Assembly (NCBI RefSeq): GCF_900119705.1
Contig: NZ_LT632322.1
Span: 124,001 to 188,000, forward strand
Direction of reading: 5' to 3'
DNA length: 64,000 nt
From: Murdochiella vaginalis
Lineage (GTDB): Bacteria; Bacillota; Clostridia; Tissierellales; Peptoniphilaceae
Within the stretch, counting starts at the first letter, position 1. Each line of letters starts with the position of its first letter. Position numbers and translations under genes: made by a program. The notes under the pieces were generated by a model. That model did not search any database, had not been told where the DNA came from, and saw nothing but the letters and a program-made list of their open reading frames with translations. Below, piece after piece: positions 9,437 through 18,724 of the stretch.

Positions 9437-11362
9437 CTACTCCTCCTCTTCCTGCTGCGGCACAGGATCTCCATCGCCTTTTTCCGCCTTCTGCGGCACG
9501 TCGACGCCGGTCGTCTCTTCTTCGTGTAAAGCAGGCTTTCCATTTTCGACAAGCGTTCTGTTCAACAGCTCCATAAATTCTTCGCCGGTAATGGTCTCAC
9601 GTTCCAAAAGGAATGCAGCGATCGCGTGCATTTCGCTGTCATTCTCTTTTAGAATTGTCAACGCTGTCTGATGCGCCTTCTTCAATATTTCCGCTACGCG
9701 CTGATCCACGTCGGCCGCCGTGGCATCCGCGGCCATCAACGACGTATCCTGACTTAAATAGGGACTATTCACTGTCTCCAGTGCCATAAAGTCAAAATCC
9801 TCGCTCATGCCGAAGCGAGTAACCATCGCACGCGCCATTTTTGTAGCGCGCTCAATATCATTCGAGGCGCCCGTCGTTTTTGTCTGAAACACCAGCTCTT
9901 CCGCGCTTCGTCCACCCGTTAACGTAACGATCTCTCGGAAAATATCCTCGTGCGTCATTATGACCTTTTCTTCTTCATCCACCTGCATGGTATAGCCTAA
10001 GGCGCCGGACGTACGGGGGATAATCGTTATTTTCGTGACGGGAGCGGTACCCTTTTGAATCGCGGCAACCAACGCATGACCCACTTCATGATACGCGATG
10101 ATCTGCTTGTCGCGATCCGTAATCACCGCATTCTTTTTCTGCTGTCCGGCAATGACGGTTTCCACCGATTCAATCAGGTCTTCCGTTGTGACAGCATCGC
10201 GTCCTTCGCGTACGGCTCGCAAGGCACCTTCGTTAATGATATTCGCTAAATCTGCTCCGGAAGTTCCTGCCGTCATTTTGGCGACTTGTCGGAAGTCCAG
10301 CTTCTCGTCGGTCTTAATCTTTCGGGCATGAACACGCAGGATGTCTTCTCGTCCCCGAATATCCGGCAATTCTACCCGAATTTGGCGATCAAATCGTCCC
10401 GGACGCGTCAGCGCACGATCCAAAATTTCCGGACGGTTGGTCGCGGCCAAAATGACCACCCCGCTGTTCCCCTCGAATCCGTCCATTTCACTCAACAGCT
10501 GGTTAAGCGTCTGTTCACGTTCATCATTTCCACCGATGCCGGCAGTATCGCGACGCTTGCCAATTGCGTCAATTTCATCGATAAAGACGATGCACGGGGC
10601 TTTTTTCTTGGCTTCTTTAAAAAGATCCCGCACTTTTGCCGCACCCATTCCTACGAAGAGTTCCACAAACTCCGAGCCGGAGATGGAGAAAAACGGGACA
10701 TGCGCTTCCCCGGCTACCGCCTGTGCCAACAGGGTTTTACCGGTTCCCGGCGGGCCGACCAGCAGAACGCCTTTCGGCGAAACCGCGCCGATGGCACGGT
10801 ATTTTTCCGGATTGGCGAGGAAGTCCACCACTTCCAAAAGCGAGTCCTTCGCCTCATCCTGACCGGCTACATCTTCAAAGCTTTTTCCACTCTTGGCCTT
10901 TACATAAACCTTGGCATTGGATTTCCCAAAGCTCATCGCACCGGAGCCTTGCATTTGCGTGATAATACGACGCCCCATGTACCACAAAAACGCTAGGGGT
11001 ATGACAAAGGTTAGCAGAAAGCCCAGCAGTGGGTTCGGTGTTGTCGGAATTTCTGCGCTGTATTCCACGCCTTTTTTATCCAGCAGCGCCGTTAATTCCT
11101 CGCTTTGCCAAGGACCGGTCTTCATTTTGACCGTATCCCCTTTTTGTCCCTTCACCTCGAACGTATAGCCTGTCGCGCTCTTCTGTACTTTGTTCACCTG
11201 CCCTTCCTCGACCAGCTTAGTAAAGGTGGAATAAGGCACTTCCTTGACACGCGACTCACGAATCATCGGGCTGATGATGAGTTGAATGATCAACAGCACG
11301 ACAAATACGGCTAAATAGTAATAAATAATCGGCTTTTTTTTGTTGTTTCCGTCTGAATTCAC
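9437..11362 (-). CDS. ftsH: ATP-dependent zinc metalloprotease FtsH
   Basis: A 641-residue membrane AAA protease. There are two N-terminal transmembrane segments (about 11-31 and 110-130) flanking a short extracytoplasmic domain. Walker A GPPGTGKT is at 203-210, Walker B is [10 protein letters not shown], the SRH region ends in RPGRFDRQI, and the zinc site HEVGH is at 425-429. The C-terminus is strongly acidic and ends in Gln and Glu residues. FtsH degrades membrane and regulatory proteins as a hexamer. The start is GTG 11362 with AAAGAGGTG upstream. It heads the operon with the CBS pyrophosphatase and Sua5. It is divergent from glgB across 215 bp. Confidence 0.96.
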   Translation of the reverse strand: MNSDGNNKKKPIIYYYLAVFVVLLIIQLIISPMIRESRVKEVPYSTFTKLVEEGQVNKVQKSATGYTFEVKGQKGDTVKMKTGPWQSEELTALLDKKGVEYSAEIPTTPNPLLGFLLTFVIPLAFLWYMGRRIITQMQGSGAMSFGKSNAKVYVKAKSGKSFEDVAGQDEAKDSLLEVVDFLANPEKYRAIGAVSPKGVLLVGPPGTGKTLLAQAVAGEAHVPFFSISGSEFVELFVGMGAAKVRDLFKEAKKKAPCIVFIDEIDAIGKRRDTAGIGGNDEREQTLNQLLSEMDGFEGNSGVVILAATNRPEILDRALTRPGRFDRQIRVELPDIRGREDILRVHARKIKTDEKLDFRQVAKMTAGTSGADLANIINEGALRAVREGRDAVTTEDLIESVETVIAGQQKKNAVITDRDKQIIAYHEVGHALVAAIQKGTAPVTKITIIPRTSGALGYTMQVDEEEKVIMTHEDIFREIVTLTGGRSAEELVFQTKTTGASNDIERATKMARAMVTRFGMSEDFDFMALETVNSPYLSQDTSLMAADATAADVDQRVAEILKKAHQTALTILKENDSEMHAIAAFLLERETITGEEFMELLNRTLVENGKPALHEEETTGVDVPQKAEKGDGDPVPQQEEEE

Positions 11363-11508
11363 CGCACACCTCTTTCATGTATTCATTTCCCCATGGTGTT
11401 ACCCTTTTTTCCCCACCGGGAATGGATTTTATAAGTATACGGTGAAATTGTGAGAATAACTTGTTTCTTTCACCTTGCCGTCGTCCGGGTCCTGCCGGCG
11501 AATTGCAG

Positions 11509-11535
11509 TTGATTGCAGGGTGGACGTGATATACT
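11509..11535 (+). promoter_or_regulatory. Probable promoter of glgB
   Basis: An extended -10 element TGA-TATACT at 11527-11535 lies about 43 bp before the glgB ATG. A -35-like TTGATT sits at 11509-11514, giving a 15-bp spacer, or 16 if GTTGAT is used. The TG extension could compensate for the short spacer. Assigned by eye only. Confidence 0.45.
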
Positions 11536-11577
11536 GTGAACGTGAACCCGAAAAACCGATCCGGAAGGGAGCAACGT

Positions 11578-13782
11578 ATGGCAGCAAACGATTTGCGTCA
11601 CAAGGGATTTGCAGAAAGACGTGAAGCGGCACTGGAAAAAATTCTCCATCTTGATCCATGGCTGAGCAATTATCGAAATGATCTGAAGCTTCGTATGGAC
11701 AATCTGGAGACCAAGCGACGCCTTTTGTTGGGTGAAAAGGGAACGCTGCGTGAATTTGCCAATGGTCACCATTATTATGGTTTTCACCGCACGGAAACCG
11801 GCTGGGTCTATCGCGAATGGGCTCCTGCCGCACATCTATTATTCTTAGTGGGCGATTTTAACCAATGGGAGCGCTACACGCATCCACTGCACCGCAACGA
11901 GCATGGCGATTGGGAAATTCGTCTCGAAGGTCACGATGCCCTCAAGCACGGCCAACGTGTCAAGGTCATGGTGCAATATGATTACGAAGATCACTTTAAG
12001 ATTCCCCTCTACTGCCGCCGCGTTGAGCAGGAAGTGCATGCCGACGGGTCCGTTGACTGGATGGGCATCATTTGGGAACCAGAAGAAAATTATGTTTGGG
12101 ACGATCATGACTTTAAGCCTGCCAAGGGCGCGCCGCTCATTTACGAAGCGCATGTCGGTATTGCGCAGGAAGAGGGCGTCATCAGTTCCTTCCGTCAATT
12201 CGTAGAATTTACGTTGCCGAAAATCAAACGTGCAGGCTATACAGCAGTTCAACTGATGGGCATCATGCAACATCCGTACTACGGTAGCTTCGGCTATCAT
12301 GTGTCCAATTTCTTTGCCGTATCCAGCTGGTTCGGTACGCCGGATGATTTCAAATATCTCGTTGATTCCGCTCATCAACTCGGTTTGAGCGTATATATGG
12401 ATCTCGTCCATTCCCATGCCGTTAAAAACACAGCGGAGGGCATCAACCGCTTTGACGGCACGCAAGAGCAATTCTTCCTTCCCGGCGAGGCGGGCCTCCA
12501 CCGCGCTTGGGATTCCATGTGCTTTGATTATGGCAAGCCCGAAGTGTTGCACTTTCTGCTGTCCAACCTGAAATACTGGCTGGAGGAGTATCACCTCGAC
12601 GGTTTCCGCTTTGATGGAATCACGTCCATGCTTTTTCAGGACCACGGCTTGGGCACCTCGTTTGATTCGTACGACAAATACTTCTCGCTTAATACGAACA
12701 TTGACGCCGTTTCCTACCTCACGTTGGCCACCCAGCTGGTACATGAAATCAAGCGCAATGCGGTACTCATTGCGGAAGATATGAGCGGCATGCCGGGATT
12801 ATGCCTCCCTCCGGAAAGCTGCGGCATCGGCTTCGACTATCGCCTTTCCCTCGGCATTCCCGACCTCTGGATTAAGCTCATGCAGACGAATGATTATGAT
12901 TGGTCCATGCACAAAATTTACTATGAGTTGACGACCCGTCGTCCCAAAGAGAAAAAAATCGCCTACACCGAGAGCCATGACCAGGCATTGGTTGGCGACA
13001 AAACCTTGTTCTTCTGGCTGGCAGACGAGCAGGCCTATTGGCACATGCGTAAAGACGATGACAATTACATCATCGATCGCGCAATTGCGTTGCATAAAAT
13101 GATGCGCTTCATTACCTTAACCACAGGGCAAGACGGTTACCTCAATTTTATGGGCAACGAATTCGGGCATCCCGAATGGATTGATTTCCCTCGCGAAGGA
13201 AACGACTGGAGTTTCCATTATGCCCGTCGCCAGTGGCATCTCATGCTCGATGAGGAGCTGAAATACAGCTATCTCTCCAACTTTGACCGCGATATGCTGC
13301 AATTTGCAAAAAAAGAGAAGGTATTCGGTGCGCAGGGACTGCAATATATCCGCATCTACGAGGATCGCAAAATTATTGTGTACCGTAAAAACAATCTGCT
13401 CTTTGTCTACAATTTCCATCCTCAGAACTCCTATGAAAGCCTGCGCTTTCCGGCCAATGAAGAAGGCACCTATCGTGTTGTGTTTAGTAGCGATCGGAAA
13501 AACTACGGCGGCTATGAGCGCATTCCGGAAGACGTTCTCTACCACACCGAGCCCATGGATGATATCGACTGGAAGCAGGGCCTGACTCTTTATCTTCCCA
13601 GCCGGACCTTGATCGTTCTTAAAAAGCTTCCTCCCGAAGAAGAACAGGTCATCGATCTGGACGTGGAGGAACCGGAATCGCTTCCAATGGATGAAAAAGA
13701 ACAACAGGCCATTGACCAGATGCGCCGCGCAGAAAAGATGGCCCGGCAAGCGTTGCGTGCAGCGAAATCCAAAAAGAAATAA
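11578..13782 (+). CDS. glgB: 1,4-alpha-glucan branching enzyme, eukaryotic-type GH13
   Basis: A 734-residue glycogen branching enzyme that cuts alpha-1,4 chains and rejoins them as alpha-1,6 branches. An N-terminal CBM48-like domain (WVYREWAPAAHLL...GDFNQW) precedes the YEAHVG motif and the GH13 barrel. The catalytic residues are Asp346 in GFRFDGITSM, Glu400 in LIAEDMSG and Asp468 in ESHDQALVGDKT. The wording of these motifs matches the eukaryotic/GH13_8 type better than the classical bacterial GlgB. The C-terminus is a charged, Lys/Arg-rich tail. The start is ATG 11578 after GGAAGGGAG; an upstream in-frame GTG at 11536 has no ribosome site. No other glycogen gene is in the window, so it stands alone. 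Confidence 0.9.
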   Translation: MAANDLRHKGFAERREAALEKILHLDPWLSNYRNDLKLRMDNLETKRRLLLGEKGTLREFANGHHYYGFHRTETGWVYREWAPAAHLLFLVGDFNQWERYTHPLHRNEHGDWEIRLEGHDALKHGQRVKVMVQYDYEDHFKIPLYCRRVEQEVHADGSVDWMGIIWEPEENYVWDDHDFKPAKGAPLIYEAHVGIAQEEGVISSFRQFVEFTLPKIKRAGYTAVQLMGIMQHPYYGSFGYHVSNFFAVSSWFGTPDDFKYLVDSAHQLGLSVYMDLVHSHAVKNTAEGINRFDGTQEQFFLPGEAGLHRAWDSMCFDYGKPEVLHFLLSNLKYWLEEYHLDGFRFDGITSMLFQDHGLGTSFDSYDKYFSLNTNIDAVSYLTLATQLVHEIKRNAVLIAEDMSGMPGLCLPPESCGIGFDYRLSLGIPDLWIKLMQTNDYDWSMHKIYYELTTRRPKEKKIAYTESHDQALVGDKTLFFWLADEQAYWHMRKDDDNYIIDRAIALHKMMRFITLTTGQDGYLNFMGNEFGHPEWIDFPREGNDWSFHYARRQWHLMLDEELKYSYLSNFDRDMLQFAKKEKVFGAQGLQYIRIYEDRKIIVYRKNNLLFVYNFHPQNSYESLRFPANEEGTYRVVFSSDRKNYGGYERIPEDVLYHTEPMDDIDWKQGLTLYLPSRTLIVLKKLPPEEEQVIDLDVEEPESLPMDEKEQQAIDQMRRAEKMARQALRAAKSKKK

Positions 13783-13805
13783 AAAATGGTGCGAAAGCGC
13801 ATTTT
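13783..13805. terminator. Bidirectional terminator between glgB and MATE gene
   Basis: AAAATG and CATTTT flank a short GC stem capped by a GAAA tetraloop, with one bulged G. Both strands give an A-tract/T-tract around the stem, suiting the convergent genes on either side. Confidence 0.6.
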
Positions 13806-15226
13806 CAGCGTTCCTTCCCCATTGCTTGTGCAAAGCGCGACTGATGCGTGCGTAAAAGCAGTGCAATCACCAGGCCCTTGCCCAGGCTCGTTAGACTCAT
13901 GCCGACCCAAATACCATAGGCGCCAAACGGCCGCATCAAGAGCAATCCCAGCGGAATGCGAAGAAGATTGAAAGCCACTGAGTTGATTGCCGGCGGCAAG
14001 CTTTTGCCGAAGGCATTGAAGCATGCGGTCACGGCGGACTCAAAGGCAATAAACGGCTCCGATATGGAGAAAATCAAAAGATACATGCCACCCATAGCGA
14101 TCGCATCGGCTTGTCCGGGCAAAAAAAGCGAGAAGATCGTACGCCCAAAGAACAGAAACAGCAACATAATGGCAAGTCCTATCGACGTCATCAGGCGAAT
14201 TCCCGTTCGCATGATCGTGTTCACGCGCTGTCTTTGTGCATCGCCGCCGCGCTCCGTCGCTCCAATGTTTTGCGCCATCATGGAGGTTAATGCCGCGCCG
14301 AATCCATCGGCGGTCATCCAGTTGAGGCTTTCCAGCTGGGATCCGATCGTTGTGACGGCAACAGCAAGAGCACCGATGCCAGCGAGCATGCGACTGAGCA
14401 TTAAGTTAATGAGGCAAAATGTGCCAATCAGAAGCGTCACGGGAAGGCCGATGCGAACCATCTCGGACGCAACCGAGCGCTTCATCGGTGAGAAAAAGCG
14501 TATGCGTTGCAAGACTGCGAGCGGATTTTCCGAAAAGGTCGTCTGCTTACCGATGCGTAAAGCGGCCAGCCGAAAAAGGATAAATACGCCGACCTGGGCA
14601 AGTGTCGTCGCCCATGCCGCGCCTTCTACGCCAAGGGCCGGGAAGGGACCGATTCCCACGATGAGCAAGGGATCCATAATCACATTGAAAAGTAAGCCAC
14701 AAAAATTAATCCAGAACGCACTGCGGGAGTCGCCAAAACTCTGAAATGCCTGTGCATAGGAAAAGTGCAGCATCTTAAACAGCATCCCGAGAAAAACAAT
14801 GCGGCCATAACGCATGGCTACCCCTGAAATAGTGGGGCCAAGGCCATAAAAATGCACAAAGGCGGGAAGCATAGCCTGGGCGAACAAAAAAAATCCAATG
14901 GAAGCAATAGACGCTACCTGAAACCCGGTGGAAAGCATGCCGGCCAGGGTTTCTTCGTCTTTCCCGGCACCATAATTTTTAGCCGTCACGACGCCCAGAC
15001 CGGTGCGCACACCGGTAGCAATGGCGTCGGCCATCCACGTTACAAAGCCGATCATGCCAATGCCCGCCACGGCGTCGCCCGAAGCAACCTGTCCCACCCA
15101 AAAAAGATCGGTGAGCGTATACACCGTTGTAAAGAGAGATGTCATGACAAAAGGAGCCGCGAACCGCACAAGCAACGGTAAAATCGGCCCCTCGAGCAAA
15201 TGTAAGGGTTGTTGTTTCCTATTCAT
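13805..15226 (-). CDS. MATE family efflux transporter
   Basis: About 473 residues with some twelve hydrophobic segments in two similar halves, typical of Na+/H+-coupled multidrug and toxin extrusion exporters (LLVRFAAPFVMTSLFTT, DLFWVGQVAS at the start). The start is uncertain. ATG 15226 gives the family-like N-terminus (MNRKQQPLHLLEGP) but lacks a good ribosome site; it is 11 bp after the Asp23 stop and may rely on coupling. A longer frame reaches 15268 into the Asp23 gene. It is the third gene of a HAD-Asp23-MATE operon. The substrate is unknown. Confidence 0.9.
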   Translation of the reverse strand: MNRKQQPLHLLEGPILPLLVRFAAPFVMTSLFTTVYTLTDLFWVGQVASGDAVAGIGMIGFVTWMADAIATGVRTGLGVVTAKNYGAGKDEETLAGMLSTGFQVASIASIGFFLFAQAMLPAFVHFYGLGPTISGVAMRYGRIVFLGMLFKMLHFSYAQAFQSFGDSRSAFWINFCGLLFNVIMDPLLIVGIGPFPALGVEGAAWATTLAQVGVFILFRLAALRIGKQTTFSENPLAVLQRIRFFSPMKRSVASEMVRIGLPVTLLIGTFCLINLMLSRMLAGIGALAVAVTTIGSQLESLNWMTADGFGAALTSMMAQNIGATERGGDAQRQRVNTIMRTGIRLMTSIGLAIMLLFLFFGRTIFSLFLPGQADAIAMGGMYLLIFSISEPFIAFESAVTACFNAFGKSLPPAINSVAFNLLRIPLGLLLMRPFGAYGIWVGMSLTSLGKGLVIALLLRTHQSRFAQAMGKER

Positions 15227-15237
15227 CGCGTGGTCGC

Positions 15238-15555
15238 TTATAGCACATGAACATCCACGCGGCGGCAAGTCAATCCTAAAATCGCTTCCACTTCCTGGCG
15301 TACCGCTTCCTGCACATCGCGTACAACGTTGATAATCACGCGATCCTTGTCCACCATGATAGAAAGCTCGGTGGTCAACGCGCCATTTGTCGTTTCCGTG
15401 AGAATATAACGCTCATAGCCACGACGAAGCGTTCCCGATTCCGGATCAAAGCCGGCGACCGCCAACACGCCGTCCACCTCGGCAGCCCGAAGTGCGAGCA
15501 TCTGATCAATCACGCGATTGGACACCAGACAGCGTCCTCCTTCAAACTCTTTCAT
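15238..15555 (-). CDS. Asp23/Gls24 family envelope stress protein
   Basis: A 105-residue protein with the Asp23/Gls24 pattern: an N-terminal VSNRVIDQMLALRAAEVDGVLAV-like helix, a short variable loop, and a C-terminal LSIMVDKDRVIINVVRDVQEAVRQEVEAILGL-like beta-alpha unit. Members sit at the membrane and are linked to cell-envelope stress, though their biochemistry is unclear. The start is ATG 15555, preceded by GGGAGGAG; the frame continues 53 codons upstream but that stretch is arginine-rich and overlaps the HAD gene end. The gap to the HAD gene holds a small CCGAAG/CTTCGG hairpin without a T-run. Confidence 0.82.
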   Translation of the reverse strand: MKEFEGGRCLVSNRVIDQMLALRAAEVDGVLAVAGFDPESGTLRRGYERYILTETTNGALTTELSIMVDKDRVIINVVRDVQEAVRQEVEAILGLTCRRVDVHVL

Positions 15556-15613
15556 TGTTCTCCTCCCGTTTCGTCCACACCGAAGTACGTCTTCGGTCGC
15601 ACGCGGCGCATCC

Positions 15614-16276
15614 TTAAAACGCCTGTTCCCTCGCCCATTCCTCCGTTTGCCAGCCGGCAAAGGAATATAAAAATTCGTCTGCTTCGAAGCGAATGGCATC
15701 TTCATCCTGGTCATAACCTTCGTCCTTGACGCCCACGGTGTGGCAGCCTACTTCCCTTGCCGCACGTAACGCCAACAGGGCATCATCAAAAACCACAAGC
15801 TCTTCGGGGCGAATGCCGAAGCGCTCGGCCGCCACGGTGAAAAATCGCGCGTCGCTTTTGTCAATGTCGATGGCGGATGAGCTGAGCACAAAGGAAAAAT
15901 GGGAGCGCAGCTTGGTCGTATCCAGTGCCAATTCACAGAGCTCCTCCGGCGTCGCCGAGCCGATGGCCATGGGAATGCCCAGTCCCTGGAGAATATCAAG
16001 CATTTCCCGCACGCCTTCTTTCGGCGTGACGGTCGTCGCATAAAACTGCTCCATCGCCTCCAGCGCAGCCTGTCGAAGGGCGGTCGCATCTAAATCCAGC
16101 TGCAGACGATCATTCAGATAGTCGACAACACCCTGGCTGCCCGCGGTGAGCAGCAGTTCGTAATCCACCTCGTCTTTGTCTACGCCCTGCTCGCGCAAAT
16201 AGCCCATTTCCGCTTCATACCAAGCTCTTTGTGAATCCAACAGCGTGCCGTCCATATCAAATAATATGGCTTTCAT
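15614..16276 (-). CDS. HAD superfamily hydrolase, beta-phosphoglucomutase-like
   Basis: A 220-residue HAD phosphatase/phosphomutase. Motif I is FDMDGTLLDS at residues 6-15 with both aspartates, motif II is in IGSATPEEL, a Lys lies in DIDKSDARFF, and motif IV is VVFDDALLAL. The cap is a helical insert (about 17-85), which is the subfamily I pattern of beta-phosphoglucomutase and phosphoglycolate phosphatase. AGGAGGACGG precedes ATG 16276. The substrate cannot be assigned. It is the first gene of the operon with Asp23 and MATE, behind a 7-bp dyad. Confidence 0.86.
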   Translation of the reverse strand: MKAILFDMDGTLLDSQRAWYEAEMGYLREQGVDKDEVDYELLLTAGSQGVVDYLNDRLQLDLDATALRQAALEAMEQFYATTVTPKEGVREMLDILQGLGIPMAIGSATPEELCELALDTTKLRSHFSFVLSSSAIDIDKSDARFFTVAAERFGIRPEELVVFDDALLALRAAREVGCHTVGVKDEGYDQDEDAIRFEADEFLYSFAGWQTEEWAREQAF

Positions 16277-16296
16277 CCGTCCTCCTGTATGTTCTG

Positions 16297-16316
16297 CGTC
16301 AATCGCTGCATTGACG
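16297..16316. promoter_or_regulatory. Perfect 7-bp dyad upstream of HAD gene
   Basis: CGTCAAT and ATTGACG flank a 6-bp spacer, 20 bp ahead of the HAD start. It could be an operator or an RNA hairpin in the leader. A TATACT hexamer lies just upstream on the minus strand. Confidence 0.4.
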
Positions 16317-16354
16317 TTTTAACCCTATGTGGTAACTTTTTTCCAGTATACCAT

Positions 16355-16391
16355 AGAAAAAAGTGCCCGCGCCGCCGAAGCAGCACGGGCA
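16355..16391 (-). terminator. Rho-independent terminator of the second hydroxyacid dehydrogenase gene
   Basis: On the minus strand a 12-bp GC-rich stem with two G-T wobbles is closed by a TTCG tetraloop and followed by CTTTTTTC. It lies 36 bp past the stop of the gene at 16427. Confidence 0.88.
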
Positions 16392-16426
16392 TCTTTTAGA
16401 TTGTTTCTCTTCTGGCGTTTGGTGCC

Positions 16427-17380
16427 TTACAGTTTGATTTCGCCCACCAATTCTTTTCCGTTAAAGAAATTGATGATATTCTCAGCAGCCATCGTGCAGA
16501 CGGCCGACTCGCATTCATTGGTCTTGACAGCAAAGTGCGGCGTCAACACCACGCGTTCATGCTTGAAGAGCGGGCTGTCGGGATCGCACGGTTCTGTCTC
16601 CGTCACGTCGAGACCGGCACCGAAGATTTTATTTTCGTCGAGAGCGCGAATGAGAGCTTCTTCATCCACAATCGGACCGCGTGCGCAGTTCAGCAGCACA
16701 GCTGATTCCTTCATGATGTCAAATTGGTGATCGCTGATCATATGACGTGTTTCGTCCGTAAGCATTAAGTGCAGTGTGACAAAATCGGCCACTTTCAGGA
16801 CCTCATCCACAGTATCAACATAGGTTACACGGTCGTCATTGCGTTTTACATACGGATCATACACAACCACCTTCATGTCGAAGCCGTTCATGCAGATGTC
16901 GCCGATCGCGCGACCGATGCGGCCATAGCCCAAAATACCGAGGGTTTTTCCCTTAATCGAATAGCCCATCGGGGTGTTGGCACGTGCCGCCCAGCCTTCC
17001 TTCTGATAACGGCGGGAAGACTGTGCAATCTGCAGCGCAACGGTCATCATCAAGCCAACCGTAAATTCAGCAACAGCCTGGCCATTGGCACCCGGCGTTG
17101 TCGTCAAGGTGATTCCCTTCTCTTTCAGCAGTGCCAGCGGATAGTTGTCATAGCCGACACCATGATTAGAAATAATCTTTAGATTCTTTGCTGCATTGAT
17201 AACTTCTTCCGGAATTTCCGCAATGCGAATGAGAGCCGCGTCCACGTCGGCAAACTCTTTGACCATGGTCTCGGTGTCGGTCAAATTCTTAATTTTGCTC
17301 CAAATTACCTCATAGCCGGCATCTTCCAGCTTCTTAATTCCGTCCGGATGGACTTTTTCCGTTACCAATACTTTCGTCAT
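16427..17380 (-). CDS. D-isomer-specific 2-hydroxyacid dehydrogenase (phosphoglycerate dehydrogenase-like)
   Basis: A 317-residue NAD-dependent dehydrogenase. The Rossmann motif LGILGYGRIGRAIG is near 150-163, followed by an acidic residue in VYDPY that favours NAD over NADP. Catalytic Arg (NCARGP), Glu (VTETEP) and His (TPHFAVKT) are present. It resembles the catalytic part of 3-phosphoglycerate dehydrogenase without an ACT domain, and glyoxylate/hydroxypyruvate reductases. A clean GGGGAG site precedes ATG 17380. It is monocistronic, ended by a strong terminator. It differs clearly from the other dehydrogenase at 644-1582. The substrate is unknown. Confidence 0.9.
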   Translation of the reverse strand: MTKVLVTEKVHPDGIKKLEDAGYEVIWSKIKNLTDTETMVKEFADVDAALIRIAEIPEEVINAAKNLKIISNHGVGYDNYPLALLKEKGITLTTTPGANGQAVAEFTVGLMMTVALQIAQSSRRYQKEGWAARANTPMGYSIKGKTLGILGYGRIGRAIGDICMNGFDMKVVVYDPYVKRNDDRVTYVDTVDEVLKVADFVTLHLMLTDETRHMISDHQFDIMKESAVLLNCARGPIVDEEALIRALDENKIFGAGLDVTETEPCDPDSPLFKHERVVLTPHFAVKTNECESAVCTMAAENIINFFNGKELVGEIKL

Positions 17381-17425
17381 TTCGCTCCCCTTTCGTGCAT
17401 ACGTTATCTTGTTCCTGCTCGGCGT

Positions 17426-17449
17426 AAAAAATCGTCCGCAATCGGACGG
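17426..17449 (-). terminator. Terminator of the antiporter transcript
   Basis: On the minus strand CGTCCG-ATTG-CGGACG is followed by ATTTTTT, 50 bp downstream of the antiporter stop. Confidence 0.85.
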
Positions 17450-17500
17450 TCTATGACATTCTTACGTTAGCATGTTGTCCCATGCTTGTCAAACGTTGTC

Positions 17501-18712
17501 CTAACTCTGAGGATTTGCTTCTCTTTGCAACGCTTTTTTATGGCATACGTCCATGCCAAGAGCCCCCAACGGTGCGGTAAGCACAATGCCCATGACCGCA
17601 ACGGATAAAACAATTTTTCCGCATGCCAATCCTGCTGTTAAGGGAACCGCCCCGATAGCCGCTTGGACCGTTGCCTTTGGCAAATACGCTAACACACAAA
17701 AAACTCTTTCTTTTTTTGACAAAGGAGTGGCTGCTGTGCTTAACCATACCCCCAGAGCACGGAAAAGCAGAGCGGATACAATGACTAAAACAGCCGAAAA
17801 GCCGGCTTGAACGGTATAACGAATATCCACCGCCGCACCGACAAGTACAAAGAGAATCACTTCCGCTGCCAGCCATAATTTGCCGAATTTATCCGAAAGA
17901 CGCTTGGATACAAAGCCTGTGCTTTTATTTTTCATCATGATCGCCATGCTCATAACTGCCAGCAGCCCTGATACCGCCACCTTTCCAGCAAGCCAAACTT
18001 CAACTGCCATCAAGAGAAACGCGACAGCCATCACAATGATCACCTTTGTGCTGTTGCGGATATAGCGTTTGCGCACATAAGCCGTTTCAAAAAATACATA
18101 CAATGCATATCCCACCAGAAGGCCTAATGAAATCCCCATGACAATGGAAAGAGGAATGTTCAAAAAATCTATAGCATGAGCGCTACCTCCCTGCGCAATA
18201 CCTAAAAAAGTCGTGAATAGGACAATCACAAAAATATCATCACAGGAAGCACCTGCCATCAACATTTGTGGTATACCTTTTTCGGTTCCGTATCCATGCT
18301 CCATGTAATAAACCATACGAGGAACCACCACCGCCGGAGAGACAGCTGCCAATACCGCTCCCATCACCGCCGCTTCCACATGCGTGATGCCGAGAAGCAT
18401 TGGAGCAAGAAGAACATAGCCTAGGATTTCAAAAGACGCCGGAACGAAAGATAATAAAACCGCCGGGCGACCAACTTTTATTAAATCTTTTACATCAAGC
18501 GATAATCCCGCTTTCAACAAAATGATGATCAAGGCCAATCTGCGAAGTTCTGCGGAAATGGACAGAACGGATGGATCCAGAACATTCAAGACATATGGTC
18601 CTAAGACAATACCGGTAATCAGCATTCCGATGATACGCGGCAGCCGCAACAGCTGACAGATCCTTGCCATGGTCAACCCGACAAGAAAAATATAGGCTAA
18701 TGACGTCAACAT
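17501..18712 (-). CDS. Cation:proton antiporter (CPA family)
   Basis: A 403-residue membrane protein with about eleven to twelve hydrophobic segments and the Na_H_Exchanger pattern: RLPRIIGMLITGIVLGPYV near the N-terminus, LKAGLSLD, and AAVSPAVVVPRMV. These match monovalent cation/proton antiporters, which exchange Na+ or K+ for H+. There is no C-terminal TrkA-N domain. The start ATG 18712 has AAGGA about 10 bases upstream, just after the stop of the nicotinamidase-like gene, so the two are likely cotranscribed. The reason for pairing is not evident. Confidence 0.86.
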   Translation of the reverse strand: MLTSLAYIFLVGLTMARICQLLRLPRIIGMLITGIVLGPYVLNVLDPSVLSISAELRRLALIIILLKAGLSLDVKDLIKVGRPAVLLSFVPASFEILGYVLLAPMLLGITHVEAAVMGAVLAAVSPAVVVPRMVYYMEHGYGTEKGIPQMLMAGASCDDIFVIVLFTTFLGIAQGGSAHAIDFLNIPLSIVMGISLGLLVGYALYVFFETAYVRKRYIRNSTKVIIVMAVAFLLMAVEVWLAGKVAVSGLLAVMSMAIMMKNKSTGFVSKRLSDKFGKLWLAAEVILFVLVGAAVDIRYTVQAGFSAVLVIVSALLFRALGVWLSTAATPLSKKERVFCVLAYLPKATVQAAIGAVPLTAGLACGKIVLSVAVMGIVLTAPLGALGMDVCHKKALQREANPQS

Positions 18713-18724
18713 GGTTTGCTGTCC

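Noticed and set aside
11845-12744. Minus-strand frame of 299 codons inside glgB
   Set aside because: Antisense to a clear enzyme gene; a shadow produced by codon bias.
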